Below are positions 50,686 to 59,673 of a DNA stretch of 64,000 bases, in pieces. The DNA lies in the NCBI GenBank assembly GCA_963822765.1, contig CAWGJL010000009.1, positions 1 through 64,000 of the forward strand, in the 5' to 3' direction. This stretch comes from Palsa-504 sp963822765. GTDB lineage: Bacteria; Actinomycetota; Actinomycetes; Streptosporangiales; Streptosporangiaceae. The notes beneath the pieces are model-generated. The model ran no database searches and was not told the origin of the DNA. It saw nothing but the letters and a program-made list of their open reading frames with translations. Each line of letters begins with the position of its first letter. Within the stretch, counting starts at the first letter, position 1. Made by a program: the position numbers and the translations under genes.

Positions 50686-51153
50686 GTGGCGGCGGCGCTG
50701 GAGGAGCTCGGGCTGTCGTATACCAGCGAGCGGGCCGGGGCGTACCTGGTGCGGCTCGAGGGCCAGCACAAGCTGGCCACCATGACCTGGCTCATCGTGG
50801 GCACGCACAGCCTGGCCGTGGAGGCGTTCTTCTGCCGGCAGCCGGACGAGAACCACGCCGCGTTCTACCGGTTCCTGCTCGAGCGCAACGGGCGGATGTA
50901 CGGGGTCCACTTCAGCCTCGACCCGGTCGGCGACGTCTACCTGACCGGCCGGCTGCCGCTGTCGGCGGTTTCTGTGTCCGATATCGACCAGTTGCTGGGC
51001 TGCGTGCTCACCTACTCCGACGAGAACTTCGACACGGCGCTGGAACTCGGCTTCGCGTCCGCCATCCGGCGGGAATGGGCCTGGCGGGCCAAGCGCGGCG
51101 AGAGCCTGGCCAACCTGCAGGCGTTCGCCCGCTTCGCCGACCCCGACCGCTGA
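50686..51153 (+). CDS. YbjN-domain protein
   Basis: 155 residues, GTG start. YbjN-like (type III secretion chaperone-like) fold: LEELGLSYTSERAGAYLVRLEGQHKLATMTWLIVGTHSLAVEAFFCRQPDENHAAFYRFLLERN, then LPLSAVSVSDIDQLLGCVLTYSDENFDTALELGFAS. The frame is open upstream into the mshA end, so the start may be a little earlier. Its place right after mshA is conserved in actinobacteria. Function unclear, possibly a stress-related chaperone-like protein. Confidence 0.88.
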   Translation: MAAALEELGLSYTSERAGAYLVRLEGQHKLATMTWLIVGTHSLAVEAFFCRQPDENHAAFYRFLLERNGRMYGVHFSLDPVGDVYLTGRLPLSAVSVSDIDQLLGCVLTYSDENFDTALELGFASAIRREWAWRAKRGESLANLQAFARFADPDR

Positions 51154-51212
51154 GGGTTGCGCTGTGCGCGGGTTGCGCTGCGCGCGGGTTGCGCTGTGCG
51201 CGGGTCGCGCGC
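51154..51212. repeat. Short tandem repeat
   Basis: GGGTTGCGCTGTGCGC-like units of about 16 bp occur about three times in tandem between the YbjN gene and the macrodomain gene. Confidence 0.7.
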
Positions 51213-51348
51213 TGCCGGCCGGCCTCAGCGGACACTCCAGCCCCGGATGGAACTTGCGTCACACGTGTTGCTCGGATCCAACCGATGGTTGCCGCTTGCT
51301 AACGGCAAGAGCCGTTAGGTTGCCACTTTCATCGGTTGCGGGTGGGCG

Positions 51349-51891
51349 CTAGCCGGGCAGGGTGGCTAGGGCGCGGTGGAACTCCTGGTACATGTCGGGG
51401 GTGAAGAGGACGAAGCGGGCTTCGGTGAGCGTGGGGTGCTCGGTGGCGGCGTGGGCGGCGGTGACGGCGTGGACGGTGGTGACGGCGATGCGGGCGGCGT
51501 CGTCGGCGGGCCAGCCGTAGATGCCGGCTGAGACGGCGGGGAAAGCGATCGTGCGGACGCCGAGCTCGGCGGCGACGCGGAGCGACTCGGTGTAGCACGA
51601 GGCGAGCACGGCCGAGCGGTCCTCACGGGGCGAGTACACCGGGCCGACGGTGTGGATGACCCAGGTGGCGGGCAGCCGGCCCGCGGTGGTGGCCACGGCC
51701 TGGCCGGCGGGCAGGCCGTCCGGGTACGCCCCGGCGCGCAGCCCGCGGCACGCGGCCAGGATCTCGGGGCCGCCGTTGCGGTGAATGGCGCCGTCCACGC
51801 CGCCCCCGCCGAGCAGGGAAGAGTTCGCGGCGTTGACGATCGCGTCAGCCTGCTGCCTGGTGATATCCCCTTGCACGAGGGTGATCCGCAT
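51349..51891 (-). CDS. Macrodomain protein (O-acetyl-ADP-ribose deacetylase type)
   Basis: 180 residues. Macrodomain pattern: ITLVQGDITRQQADAIVNAANSSLLGGGGVDGAIHRNGGPEI, then GQAVATTAGRLPATWVIHTVGPVY, and AFPAVSAGIYGWP. The Asn and Gly-rich loop residues that bind ADP-ribose are all present, so it probably removes or binds ADP-ribose or its acetyl ester. Divergent from the BlaI gene. Not obviously linked to a DNA ADP-ribosylating toxin. Confidence 0.92.
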   Translation of the reverse strand: MRITLVQGDITRQQADAIVNAANSSLLGGGGVDGAIHRNGGPEILAACRGLRAGAYPDGLPAGQAVATTAGRLPATWVIHTVGPVYSPREDRSAVLASCYTESLRVAAELGVRTIAFPAVSAGIYGWPADDAARIAVTTVHAVTAAHAATEHPTLTEARFVLFTPDMYQEFHRALATLPG

Positions 51892-51941
51892 TCGCCCCGC
51901 CTATTAAATGACCCCGGCTATTCGATAGCCCGCATAACGGG

Positions 51942-51947
51942 TACATT
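51942..51947 (+). promoter_or_regulatory. Likely leaderless promoter of the BlaI gene
   Basis: TACATT (TAnnnT -10) ends exactly 7 nt before the GTG at 51955, and there is no ribosome-binding site, so transcription probably starts at the start codon. Confidence 0.5.
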
Positions 51948-51954
51948 GACGACC

Positions 51955-52335
51955 GTGAACCGGTTGGGTGATCTTGAGCGTGCCATCATGGATGTTCTCT
52001 GGGAGACCGACACACCTCTCACGGTGAGAGAGGTCAGTGCTAGGCTGACCGAACGTAATCTAGCTCACACCACCGTGATGACGGTGCTCGACAGGCTCGC
52101 GAAGAAAGGTTTCGCCAAGCGGCAGCGCGACGGGCGGGCCTGGCGCTATTGTCCTGCCGCGACCCGCGAGACCTACGTGACCGAGCTGATGCTGACCGCG
52201 TTGGCTCAGACCGGAGATCGCACGGCCGCATTGACGCGGTTCGCCCAGTCCGTCTCCGGCGTCGAGGCAGAAGTACTGCGCGATGCCCTGGATGTGTTTG
52301 AAGGTGACGGCGGAAGAGATGAAGGGTCTGGCTGA
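51955..52335 (+). CDS. BlaI/MecI/CopY-family repressor
   Basis: 126 residues from the GTG at 51955; the long upstream frame is spurious. Winged HTH LGDLERAIMDVLWETDTPLTVREVSARLTERNLAHTTVMTVLDRLAKKGFAKRQRDGRAWRY, then a helical dimerisation end. Overlaps the M56 peptidase gene by 17 nt. BlaI-type repressors are often cleaved or released through an M56 membrane sensor protease, here encoded next door. Targets unknown; no beta-lactamase is seen in the window. Confidence 0.92.
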   Translation: MNRLGDLERAIMDVLWETDTPLTVREVSARLTERNLAHTTVMTVLDRLAKKGFAKRQRDGRAWRYCPAATRETYVTELMLTALAQTGDRTAALTRFAQSVSGVEAEVLRDALDVFEGDGGRDEGSG

Positions 52336-53275
52336 CGCGGCGCTATTGGCCGCGCTCGCCATGGGGAGCGTGCTCGGAGCTTCGGCACTGGTGCAAGCCA
52401 GCTGGCCGCGCCGGTCGCCGGCTGCGGCCATCTTGCTCTGGCAGGCGCTCGGCCTGGCCGGGGGGCTGGCGGCCGTCGGCACGCTGGTCAGCCTCGGCCT
52501 GCCCGGCGACCATCTCGGCGTGGCCGGCTCCCTGCTGCACCTCGGGACCGTCTTCCCCGGGGCGGCCTTCCGGTTCCCGGCCGCCTTCGGCACCGTCAGT
52601 GCCCTGCCCGCCATGCTGCTCGTGTTCCGGCTGACCTGCCTGGGCGCGGGGCTGGCCCTGCTCGCCTCGCTGTGCTGGGTGCTCATCGCCGCGTCGGCGG
52701 CCGCCCTGCAGGCCCGGCGCCGGCAGCGCGCCCTGCTGGCCCTGCTGGCCCACGGCGACCCGAAGGTGCCCGGCGCCCTGGTCGTCGACTATCCCACCGT
52801 GGCGGCCTACTGCCTGCCCGGGCTGTTCTCCCGGATCGTGGTGCTCAGCGTGGGCACCGTCGAGCTGCTGGGCCGGGGCGAGCTGGCCGCGGTGCTCGCG
52901 CACGAACGGGCGCACCTGCGCGAACGGCACGACCTGGTGCTGCTGCCGTTCACCGCGCTGCGGCGGGCGTTCCCGCGCTCGGCGATGTGCGCGGAGGCCC
53001 ACCGCGCGGTGGCGCTGCTGGTCGAGATGCTCGCCGACGACCGCGCCCTGCGCGGGAGGCCGACCCGGGAACTGGTGTCGGCGCTGGTGCGGTTCGGCAC
53101 CGCGGGCACCTGCCCGGCACCCGCGGGCGCGCTGGCCGCCGGGGAGGGCGACATGGCCGCCCGGGTGGTGCGCCTGCTTCAGCCCGTGCGGCCGCTGTCC
53201 GCGGCCGCCAGCGCATCCGTCTGCCTCACCGCGGGCCTGCTGGTCGCGGCGACGATCGCGCTGCTCATCGTCTGA
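52319..53275 (+). CDS. M56-family (BlaR1-like) membrane metallopeptidase
   Basis: 318 residues from the ATG at 52319, overlapping the repressor gene. Four or more transmembrane helices (ALLAALAMGSVLGASALVQ, LLLWQALGLAGGLAAVGTL-like, LTCLGAGLALLASLCWVLIAA, and a C-terminal SASVCLTAGLLVAATIALLIV). Zn motif LAHERAHLRERHD (HExxH) with a downstream Glu in LVEMLADDRAL. No penicillin-binding sensor domain, so it is a short M56 type, probably a signal-activated protease for the BlaI-like repressor. Confidence 0.9.
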   Translation: MKGLADAALLAALAMGSVLGASALVQASWPRRSPAAAILLWQALGLAGGLAAVGTLVSLGLPGDHLGVAGSLLHLGTVFPGAAFRFPAAFGTVSALPAMLLVFRLTCLGAGLALLASLCWVLIAASAAALQARRRQRALLALLAHGDPKVPGALVVDYPTVAAYCLPGLFSRIVVLSVGTVELLGRGELAAVLAHERAHLRERHDLVLLPFTALRRAFPRSAMCAEAHRAVALLVEMLADDRALRGRPTRELVSALVRFGTAGTCPAPAGALAAGEGDMAARVVRLLQPVRPLSAAASASVCLTAGLLVAATIALLIV

Positions 53276-53288
53276 GCGGCGCGACCCG

Positions 53289-53630
53289 CTACCAGGGGCC
53301 GTACGGACCCGAGCTGGTTCCCCCGCCGTTGCGGAAGTCCTTGACCTTGGGTCGCACGTCGGCCAGGTAGACGGCGGCCGCGACAAATGCCGCCACGGGC
53401 AGGATGGACACCGGCCCCACGCCGTAGGCCGCCCCGTACAGCCCGACCACGGCAGCCACGCCGAGGATGATCAGCCACAGCTGCTTGGTCTGCTTGCCGG
53501 TGGCCACGAAGGCCTGGGCCGGGCGCCTGATGGCATCGATGAACGCCCAGGCCTCGACGACGAACGCCGCGAGGCCCAAGGCGAAGAAGAAATCCCTGAG
53601 CGGGGTGTAGGCACCGAACACAGAACTCAC
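53289..53630 (-). CDS. DUF2516 membrane protein
   Basis: 113 residues from the GTG at 53630, 1 nt after the XRE stop. Three hydrophobic helices (LRDFFFALGLAAFVVEAWAFID, LWLIILGVAAVVGLYGAAYG, ILPVAAFVAAAVYLADV) and the DRP-like pattern RPKVKDFRNGGGTSSGPYGPW at the end, all typical of DUF2516. Conserved next to an XRE regulator in actinobacteria. Function unknown. Confidence 0.85.
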   Translation of the reverse strand: MSSVFGAYTPLRDFFFALGLAAFVVEAWAFIDAIRRPAQAFVATGKQTKQLWLIILGVAAVVGLYGAAYGVGPVSILPVAAFVAAAVYLADVRPKVKDFRNGGGTSSGPYGPW

Positions 53631-53631
53631 G

Positions 53632-54264
53632 CTACCCAATCGGAGGAACGTTTTGACCGGGAACGTCATCGGCGTTACCGGATGGTTCGGCCTGGTCGGC
53701 CTGCTCGGCCTGGTCGGCCAGCTCGGCCTGGTCGGCCAGCTCGGCCTCGGCGGTCGCGGCAGACCAGGACTTGCGGGAGGGCCGCCCGTCGTCCGCCGCT
53801 TCGGCGGCCTGCGTAGTGGCGGCCATGGCCGTGGCCGTTGCTTCGGCCGCGGCGGCCTCGGCGGCGGCCTCGGCGACCTCTGCCGCCCGGGCGGCGACCT
53901 CTGCGGCCTGGGCCTCGGCGACGGCCGCGTTCTCCTTGCGGAACGACTCGTAGATCTCGATCAGGACCTGCTTCTGCCGCTCCGACAGCTCCGCGTCGGC
54001 CAGCAGGGCCGAACGGACCCCGGTGTCAGCCGGCCGGTCCTCCAGGATGCCCGCCTGCACGTAGAGCGCCTCCGCGGAGATGCGCAGCCCCTTCGCGATC
54101 TGCTGCAGGATGTCCGCGCTCGGCTTGCGCAGGCCCCGCTCGATCTGGCTCAGGTACGGGTTCGACACGCCGGCCGACTGTGCCAGCTGGCGCATGGAGA
54201 TCCGGGCCTGCTCGCGCTGCTCCCGGATGTAGTCGCCGATCGACTTCACTGTCTGGTTGGCCAT
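53632..54264 (-). CDS. XRE-family regulator with Ala-rich C-terminal tail
   Basis: 210 residues from the ATG at 54264. HTH at residues 10-65 (IGDYIREQREQARISMRQLAQSAGVSNPYLSQIERGLRKPSADILQQIAKGLRISAEAL), then a helical region (LSERQKQVLIEIYESF), then a long Ala/Glu-rich tail with repeated ADQAELADQAEQ. Long-helix tails of this sort can be coiled coils. Probably co-transcribed with the DUF2516 gene. Conserved actinobacterial pair; target unknown. Confidence 0.9.
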   Translation of the reverse strand: MANQTVKSIGDYIREQREQARISMRQLAQSAGVSNPYLSQIERGLRKPSADILQQIAKGLRISAEALYVQAGILEDRPADTGVRSALLADAELSERQKQVLIEIYESFRKENAAVAEAQAAEVAARAAEVAEAAAEAAAAEATATAMAATTQAAEAADDGRPSRKSWSAATAEAELADQAELADQAEQADQAEPSGNADDVPGQNVPPIG

Positions 54265-54347
54265 ACCCCTAAGTTTGCTACGTAGTGCTTGCAATTGCAA
54301 ACGGGGTAGCAAGCACCCCGGCGGTGCTGGCTCAGGGCGGTGCTGGC

Positions 54348-55181
54348 TCAGGCGGGACGGGCGGGGATGCCGAGGAAGTCGCGCGCCTCGGCCAGCCCCA
54401 TGGGCGGGCGCTGCGCGAGCCGGGCCAGCTCGGCGGCGCGTTCCACCAGCTCGGCGTTGCGGGCGACGGGGCGGCCGCGGGCGAAGGACAGCGTGTCCTC
54501 CATCCCGACCCGCAGGTGACCGCCCGCCCCGAGCGCGCCGAACAGGACCGGCAGCGTGGTCCGGCCGATCCCGGTCGCGGACCAGGTGGCACCGGCCGGC
54601 AGCGCGGCCACGGCCGCGGCCAGCGTGGCCACGTCGCCCGGCATGCCGCCGGGGACGCCCATCACCAGGTCACAGTGCACATGCCCGCCGGCCGGCGGGC
54701 CGAACTCACCAAGCAGCCGGTGCAGCGTGGCCACGTGCCCGAGGTCGAACAGCTCGAACTCCGGGACCACCGCACGCTCCTGGGTCAGCTGGTACAGCTC
54801 CTTGATGAACGTCCAGGGGTTGCTGAACACGGCGTCGCCGAAGTTGACCGTGCCGCAGGTCAGCGAGCAGGCGTCGGGGGCGGCGTCCAGCACGGCCAGC
54901 CGGTCGGCGAAGCCGTCGGTCACCGCGCCGCCGGTAGAAAGCTGCACGATGAGGTCGGTGCCCGCGCGCAGCGCCGCCACGGTATCGGTGAGCAGGGCCC
55001 GGTCGAGAGTGGGCTGGGCCGTTCGGTCCCGGATATGAACGTGGATGACCGCGGCGCCGGCCGCCGCACACTCCTTAGCCGTCGCGACGAGTTCGTCCAG
55101 GGTCACCGGCAGGGCGGGTACCTGCGCCTTGTCGGCTTCGGCGCCGGTCGGGGCCACGGTGATGAGCGTGCTTGCTGCCAT
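54348..55181 (-). CDS. BKACE-type beta-keto acid cleavage enzyme (DUF849)
   Basis: 277 residues, TIM barrel. Zn ligands in AAVIHVHIRD (HxH) and a downstream His pair in GGHVHCDLVMGVPGG; catalytic-type Glu/Asp in ELFDLGHVATLHRL; MEDTLSFARGRPVARNAELVERAAELA ends the barrel. BKACE enzymes cleave beta-keto acids with acetyl-CoA, for example in lysine fermentation; the substrate here is unknown. Same strand as the TIM-barrel gene downstream of radA, with 52 bp between, so possibly one unit. Confidence 0.9.
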   Translation of the reverse strand: MAASTLITVAPTGAEADKAQVPALPVTLDELVATAKECAAAGAAVIHVHIRDRTAQPTLDRALLTDTVAALRAGTDLIVQLSTGGAVTDGFADRLAVLDAAPDACSLTCGTVNFGDAVFSNPWTFIKELYQLTQERAVVPEFELFDLGHVATLHRLLGEFGPPAGGHVHCDLVMGVPGGMPGDVATLAAAVAALPAGATWSATGIGRTTLPVLFGALGAGGHLRVGMEDTLSFARGRPVARNAELVERAAELARLAQRPPMGLAEARDFLGIPARPA

Positions 55182-55233
55182 GGCAAGGAGATTACCGCCG
55201 GGTCCGCGGGCGGCGCTTATCCTCGGTTGGCGT

Positions 55234-56070
55234 TTATCCCCTGGTCGCCTGGCCGGCGGCGAGGGACAGGTGCTCCCGGGCGAAGGCCAGCGACTGGGCC
55301 AGGTCGGCCAGGCGGGCCTCGCGGTTCGGCGCCTTGTTGGTGTTCACCTCGACCACGACCGTGCCGCGGTACCCGGTCGCGGACAGCAGGGCGAGCAGCT
55401 CGGCGCACGGCTGGCTGCCGCGCCCGGGCACCAGGTGCTCGTCCGGGAACGGCCCGGCGGGCGACCCGGTGCCGTCGGCCAGGTGCACGTGGGCCAGGCG
55501 GCCGCCAAGCTCGGTGGCCATGGCCAGAGCGTCCGAACCCGAGGCGGCGGTGTGCGACAGGTCCAGCGTGACGTGCGGGACGTCGAGCGCGGTCGGGTCC
55601 CAGTGCGGGGAGTACGGCGCGACCTCGCTGCTGCGCACCCGCAGCGGGTACATGTTCTCCACCGCGAAGATGACATCGGTCCCGGCGGCCAGCTCGGCCA
55701 GGCCCTGCTCGAAGCCGCGCGCGTAGTCCTGCTGCCAGCGGAAGGGCGGGTGCAGCACGACCACCGGGGCGCCGACCCGCTCGGCCAGGTCCTTGGCCCG
55801 CCGCACCTTCTCCCACGGCTCGCGGCCCCACACCCGCTGGGTGAGCAGCAGGCTCGGCGCGTGCACGGCCATGATCGGCAGCTGGTGATAGGCGCTGAGC
55901 CCGTTCAGCGCGTCCGCGGTCTGGCTCACCGGGTCGGTGTAGACCATGACCTCGATTCCGTCGTAGCCCAGCCGGGCGGCGATCTCGAAGGCCTCCGGCG
56001 TGCGTTCCGGATAGGCCGAGGAGGTGGACAGGGCCACCGGTGTACCCGGAACCCTCGCCGCGCCGCTCAC
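55234..56070 (-). CDS. Sugar phosphate isomerase/epimerase-like TIM-barrel protein
   Basis: 278 residues. AP-endonuclease-2/xylose-isomerase-like barrel: LGYDGIEVMVYTD, IMAVHAPSLLLT, APVVVLHPPFRWQ, VIFAVENMYP (Glu), HVTLDLSHTAASG (Asp, His), LAHVHLADGTG, and TVVVEVNTNK (Glu). Metal ligands present. Likely a sugar or inositol epimerase; true substrate unknown. Divergent from radA. Confidence 0.88.
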   Translation of the reverse strand: MSGAARVPGTPVALSTSSAYPERTPEAFEIAARLGYDGIEVMVYTDPVSQTADALNGLSAYHQLPIMAVHAPSLLLTQRVWGREPWEKVRRAKDLAERVGAPVVVLHPPFRWQQDYARGFEQGLAELAAGTDVIFAVENMYPLRVRSSEVAPYSPHWDPTALDVPHVTLDLSHTAASGSDALAMATELGGRLAHVHLADGTGSPAGPFPDEHLVPGRGSQPCAELLALLSATGYRGTVVVEVNTNKAPNREARLADLAQSLAFAREHLSLAAGQATRG

Positions 56071-56142
56071 TGCGTACTCCCTCTGTTGACGTTCGGATCC
56101 AGCTTAGGAGAGATTGTCAGTGGGCGCCGATATGGTGCGGGC

Positions 56143-57540
56143 ATGGCGAAGTCATCGGCTGGGACGGCGGGCTACCGGTGCACCGAATGCGGCTGGCAGG
56201 CGCCCAAGTGGGCCGGGCGATGCGGCGAGTGCCAGGCCTGGGGGACGGTCGAGGAGGCCGGGACGCCCCGGCTGGCCCGCGCGGGTATCCGGGCCGTGAC
56301 GTACCGGACGGCGGCGCCGGCCAGCACCCCGGCCGTCCCGATCGGCCAGGTGGACGCGACCGACGCCCGGGCCCGCCCGAGCGGCCTGGACGAGCTGGAC
56401 CGGGTGCTCGGCGGCGGGCTGGTGCCGGGCGCGGTGCTGCTGCTGGCGGGCGAGCCCGGGGTGGGCAAGTCGACGCTGCTGCTGGAGACGGGCGCCCTGG
56501 TCGCGGAGACCGGGCCGGTGCTCTACGTGACCGGGGAGGAGTCCGCCGCCCAGGTCCGGTCGCGCGCGGACCGGATCGGCGCGGTCAGCGACCGGCTGTT
56601 CCTGGCCGCCGAGACCGACCTGGACGCGGTGCTCACTCACGTCGACGCGGTCGAGCCCCGGTTGCTCATCATCGACTCCGTGCAGACCATCGCCGCCGCG
56701 GGGGCCGAGGGCTCCCCCGGCGGAGTGACCCAGGTCCGGGCGGTGGCCAGCGCCCTGACCTCGGTGGCCAAGGAACGGTCGATGGCGACCATCCTGGTCG
56801 GGCACGTGACCAAGGACGGCTCGGTGGCCGGGCCGCGGGCGCTGGAGCACCTGGTCGACGTGGTGCTGCACTTCGACGGCGATCGCCATTCCCAGCTGCG
56901 GATGGTCCGCGCGGTGAAGAACCGGTACGGGCCGACGGACGAGGTCGGGTGTTTCGATCTCGGCGAGTACGGGCTGATCGGGCTGCCCGACCCGAGCGGG
57001 CTGTTCCTCTCCCAGCATCGCGAGCCGGTGCCCGGGACCTGTGTCACGGTCACGCTGGAGGGGCGCAGGCCGCTGCCCGCCGAGGTGCAGGCCCTGGTGG
57101 GCCCTTCGGCACTGGAGGTGCCGCGCCGGACCACGTCGGGGCTGGACGCCGCGCGGGTCGGCCTGGTGCTGGCCGTCCTGCAGCGCCGCGCCGGGCTCAA
57201 GCTCGGCCGGCAGGACGTGTACGCGGCCACGGTGGGCGGTGTGCGGCTGACTGAGCCCTCGGTGGACCTGGCCGTGGCCATCTCGCTGGCCAGCTCCGCG
57301 GCCAACCTGAGCGTGCCGCACGGGGTGGTGGCCATCGGCGAGGTCGGGCTGGCGGGCGAGGTGCGCCGGGTCGCGGGGCTGACCCGCCGGCTGGCCGAGG
57401 CCGAGCGGATGGGCTTTCGGCGCGCGGTGGTCCCGGCGGGCTCGGCGGGCCTCGCGGGTACCGGTGACGCCCCCGAGCTCATCGAGGTGGTCCAGGTCGA
57501 GGACATCCGCCAGGCGCTGGCCGCGGTGCTGGGCTCCTAG
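56143..57540 (+). CDS. radA: DNA repair protein RadA
   Basis: 465 residues from the ATG at 56143 (MAKSSAGTAGYRC). N-terminal C4 zinc finger (CTECGWQAPKWAGRCGEC), RecA-like ATPase with Walker A GEPGVGKST and Walker B LLIIDSVQT, the RadA-specific KNRYG motif (AVKNRYGPTDEVG), and a C-terminal Lon-like domain (LEVPRRTTSGLDAARVGLVL...). Branch migration helicase in recombination repair. Intact. DisA, often next to radA, is not present between here and mutY. Confidence 0.96.
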   Translation: MAKSSAGTAGYRCTECGWQAPKWAGRCGECQAWGTVEEAGTPRLARAGIRAVTYRTAAPASTPAVPIGQVDATDARARPSGLDELDRVLGGGLVPGAVLLLAGEPGVGKSTLLLETGALVAETGPVLYVTGEESAAQVRSRADRIGAVSDRLFLAAETDLDAVLTHVDAVEPRLLIIDSVQTIAAAGAEGSPGGVTQVRAVASALTSVAKERSMATILVGHVTKDGSVAGPRALEHLVDVVLHFDGDRHSQLRMVRAVKNRYGPTDEVGCFDLGEYGLIGLPDPSGLFLSQHREPVPGTCVTVTLEGRRPLPAEVQALVGPSALEVPRRTTSGLDAARVGLVLAVLQRRAGLKLGRQDVYAATVGGVRLTEPSVDLAVAISLASSAANLSVPHGVVAIGEVGLAGEVRRVAGLTRRLAEAERMGFRRAVVPAGSAGLAGTGDAPELIEVVQVEDIRQALAAVLGS

Positions 57541-57566
57541 CCGCCGAGGGGTTTCAGCCCGGGGCT

Positions 57567-58493
57567 TTACCTGACCAGTTTGAAGCTGAAGGTCCCGCTG
57601 CTGACGGCGGACGTCCGGGCCTGCGCCTGGTAGCTGCCGGGGCGGGCCGAGGAGGCCAGCGTGACGCAGCCGGGCAGGGTGATCGCGCGGTTCCAGGTGA
57701 AGTAGTCCTGGACCGGGACGCCACGGGCCAGCTTGCGGAGCTGGGTCCCGCCACCGCGGGCGCAGTCGGCCGAATCCCAGATGACGCGGCCCGCCGACAT
57801 CACGACCATGTGCAGCTGAGCGGGGCTCAGGTCGAAGGTGCAGGTCCCCGGGGCGGTGGAGACCACGTTGACGTCGAACTGCGGGTTCTGGCCCGACGGG
57901 TAGGTCCGGCTGCCGCTGAACAGGCTGAGCACGACCGAGCTGGGCGAGCAGCGGCCGCCCGGCTCGGTGTTCACCGCGGCCTTAGCTGACGCGGTGGATC
58001 TGGCCGATGCGGTGGACTTGGCCGGTCTGGCCTTCGGGCCGGAGGTGGCCGAGGGCAGGCCGGAGGTGCCCTGGCTGCCCAGGCCGGGCACGGCGGCGTC
58101 GGCGCCGGCGCCGGGGGACGGCGAGGCCGAGCCCGAGGCGGCGGGCGAGCCGGAGCCTGAGCCTGATGCCGGCCCGCTGGGGTAGGCCGGGGCGGCGGAC
58201 AGGGCGGCGGCCGGGGAGTTGTGCGGCGCCGGGGCCGGCTTGCCCCCGCCGCCGGAGAAGGCCCAGGCCAGCAAGCCGAGCACGCCGAGACCCGCGGCCA
58301 TGGTGACGGCCCGGCGACGCCAGTACGTATCGGGCTGGTCCGGGTAGGGCTCGTGCTCGTGCTCGTGCTCGCCGGGGTACGGTTCGCCCTGGCCGGGGTA
58401 CGGTTCGCGCTGGTCCAGGGGCGTTCTGAGCTGATCCGGGTGGTTCCTGAGCTGGTCCGCACCGTTATCGTCACGATAAGCATTCCGGTCCAT
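57567..58493 (-). CDS. Membrane-anchored protein with Ig-like extracytoplasmic domain
   Basis: 308 residues from the ATG at 58493. Cytoplasmic acidic region with short repeats (GEPYPGEHEHEHEPYPDQPD), one transmembrane helix (TMAAGLGVLGLLAWAF), a long Gly/Ser/Pro/Ala linker, and a C-terminal beta-rich domain with two Cys (PGGRCSPSSVVLSLFSG, PQFDVNVVSTAPGTCTFDLSP, ITLPGCVTL) like Ig or BsuPI-type domains. Possibly an envelope protein. Convergent with radA and divergent from mutY. Function unknown. Confidence 0.8.
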   Translation of the reverse strand: MDRNAYRDDNGADQLRNHPDQLRTPLDQREPYPGQGEPYPGEHEHEHEPYPDQPDTYWRRRAVTMAAGLGVLGLLAWAFSGGGGKPAPAPHNSPAAALSAAPAYPSGPASGSGSGSPAASGSASPSPGAGADAAVPGLGSQGTSGLPSATSGPKARPAKSTASARSTASAKAAVNTEPGGRCSPSSVVLSLFSGSRTYPSGQNPQFDVNVVSTAPGTCTFDLSPAQLHMVVMSAGRVIWDSADCARGGGTQLRKLARGVPVQDYFTWNRAITLPGCVTLASSARPGSYQAQARTSAVSSGTFSFKLVR

Positions 58494-58604
58494 ACGGAGA
58501 GTATGCAAGGCCAGGTCCGAAGGCAGGCGGAGACCCGCCGGCCGCGGGGCCGGCTCGTTGCCGGGGCTTCGGCGTGCGAGGGGGCGTGTCACGATAGGGG
58601 CGTC

Positions 58605-59510
58605 ATGACCACGCCCTACACGGAGCCGGTGCTGGCCTGGTTCGCACGCCACGCGCGGGATCTGCCGTGGCGCGGGCCGGGCGCGACGCCCTGGTCGGTG
58701 CTGGTCAGTGAGATCATGCTGCAGCAGACGCCGGTGGCGCGGGTGGTGCCAGCCCACCAGAGCTGGCTGGCCCGGTGGCCGACGCCGGCGGCCCTGGCCG
58801 CCGAGCCGGCCGGCGAGGCGATCCGGCAGTGGGGCCGGCTCGGGTATCCGCGGCGCGCACTGCGGCTGCACGAGACGGCGACCATCGTGACCGCGCGGCA
58901 CGGCGGGATCGTGCCCGACGACATCGACACCCTGCTGGCGCTGCCGGGGATCGGCAGTTATACCGCCGCGGCGGTGGCCAGCTTCGCCTACGGCCAGCGG
59001 CACGCGGTGCTCGACACCAACGTCCGCCGGGTGCTGGCCCGGCTGGTAGCCGGGCAACCGCGGCCGCGCAGCACGCCGTCACCGGCCGAGCGACGGATGG
59101 CCGAGTCGCTGCTGCCCGCCGAGCCGGGCGTGGCGGCGCGCTGGTCGGTGGCGGTGATGGAGCTGGGTGCGCTGGTCTGCACCGCGGCCAGCCCGCGCTG
59201 CGCGCAGTGCCCGGTGGCGCGGCAGTGCGCCTGGCTGGCCGCCGGCCGCCCGCCGGAAGACGCGGAACTCGCCCGGCGCCGGGCGCAGCGGTACGACGGC
59301 ACAGACCGGCAATGCCGCGGGCGTCTGCTCGCCGTCCTGCGCGACGGCGGCGGTCCCGCCACCCAGGCCGAGTTCGACGCGGTATGGGCCGACCGGGCCC
59401 AGCTGGCCCGGGCCCTGGACGGGCTGGTCGCCGACGGCCTGGTCGATCCCCTGCCCGACGGCCGCTACGCGCTGCCCGGGGCCGTGCTGGATGCTGCCAG
59501 GGCGCCTTAG
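58605..59510 (+). CDS. mutY: Adenine DNA glycosylase MutY
   Basis: 301 residues. Catalytic Glu/Asp: SEIMLQQTPVARVVP and helix-hairpin-helix LLALPGIGSYTAAAVASFAYGQRHAVLDTNVRR with the essential Asp. Iron-sulfur loop CTAASPRCAQCPVARQC in Cx6Cx2Cx5C spacing. Removes A opposite 8-oxoG. The C-terminal NUDIX-like domain is short. Intact. Lies between a membrane-protein gene and clpC, convergent with the latter. Confidence 0.95.
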   Translation: MTTPYTEPVLAWFARHARDLPWRGPGATPWSVLVSEIMLQQTPVARVVPAHQSWLARWPTPAALAAEPAGEAIRQWGRLGYPRRALRLHETATIVTARHGGIVPDDIDTLLALPGIGSYTAAAVASFAYGQRHAVLDTNVRRVLARLVAGQPRPRSTPSPAERRMAESLLPAEPGVAARWSVAVMELGALVCTAASPRCAQCPVARQCAWLAAGRPPEDAELARRRAQRYDGTDRQCRGRLLAVLRDGGGPATQAEFDAVWADRAQLARALDGLVADGLVDPLPDGRYALPGAVLDAARAP

Positions 59511-59673
59511 ACCCGGGATCGGGTGATCGCGGATCGCGGCAGCCCGTAGGGGACCGGGGATTCACGATCGCAGGCGGTGGCAGCAGCGGACCGTGGTACG
59601 GCTGTTGCGGCTGTTGCGGCTGTTGCGGCGGGAACCGGCCGGCGGCGGGAGCCTGAGGCGGCGGGCAACGACG

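Noticed and set aside
51154..51212. CRISPR-like array
   Set aside because: Short repeats of about 16 bp in tandem without spacers; not a CRISPR.
56143..59510. Missing disA near radA/mutY
   Set aside because: DisA is often next to radA, but it may lie elsewhere in the genome; a window cannot show absence.
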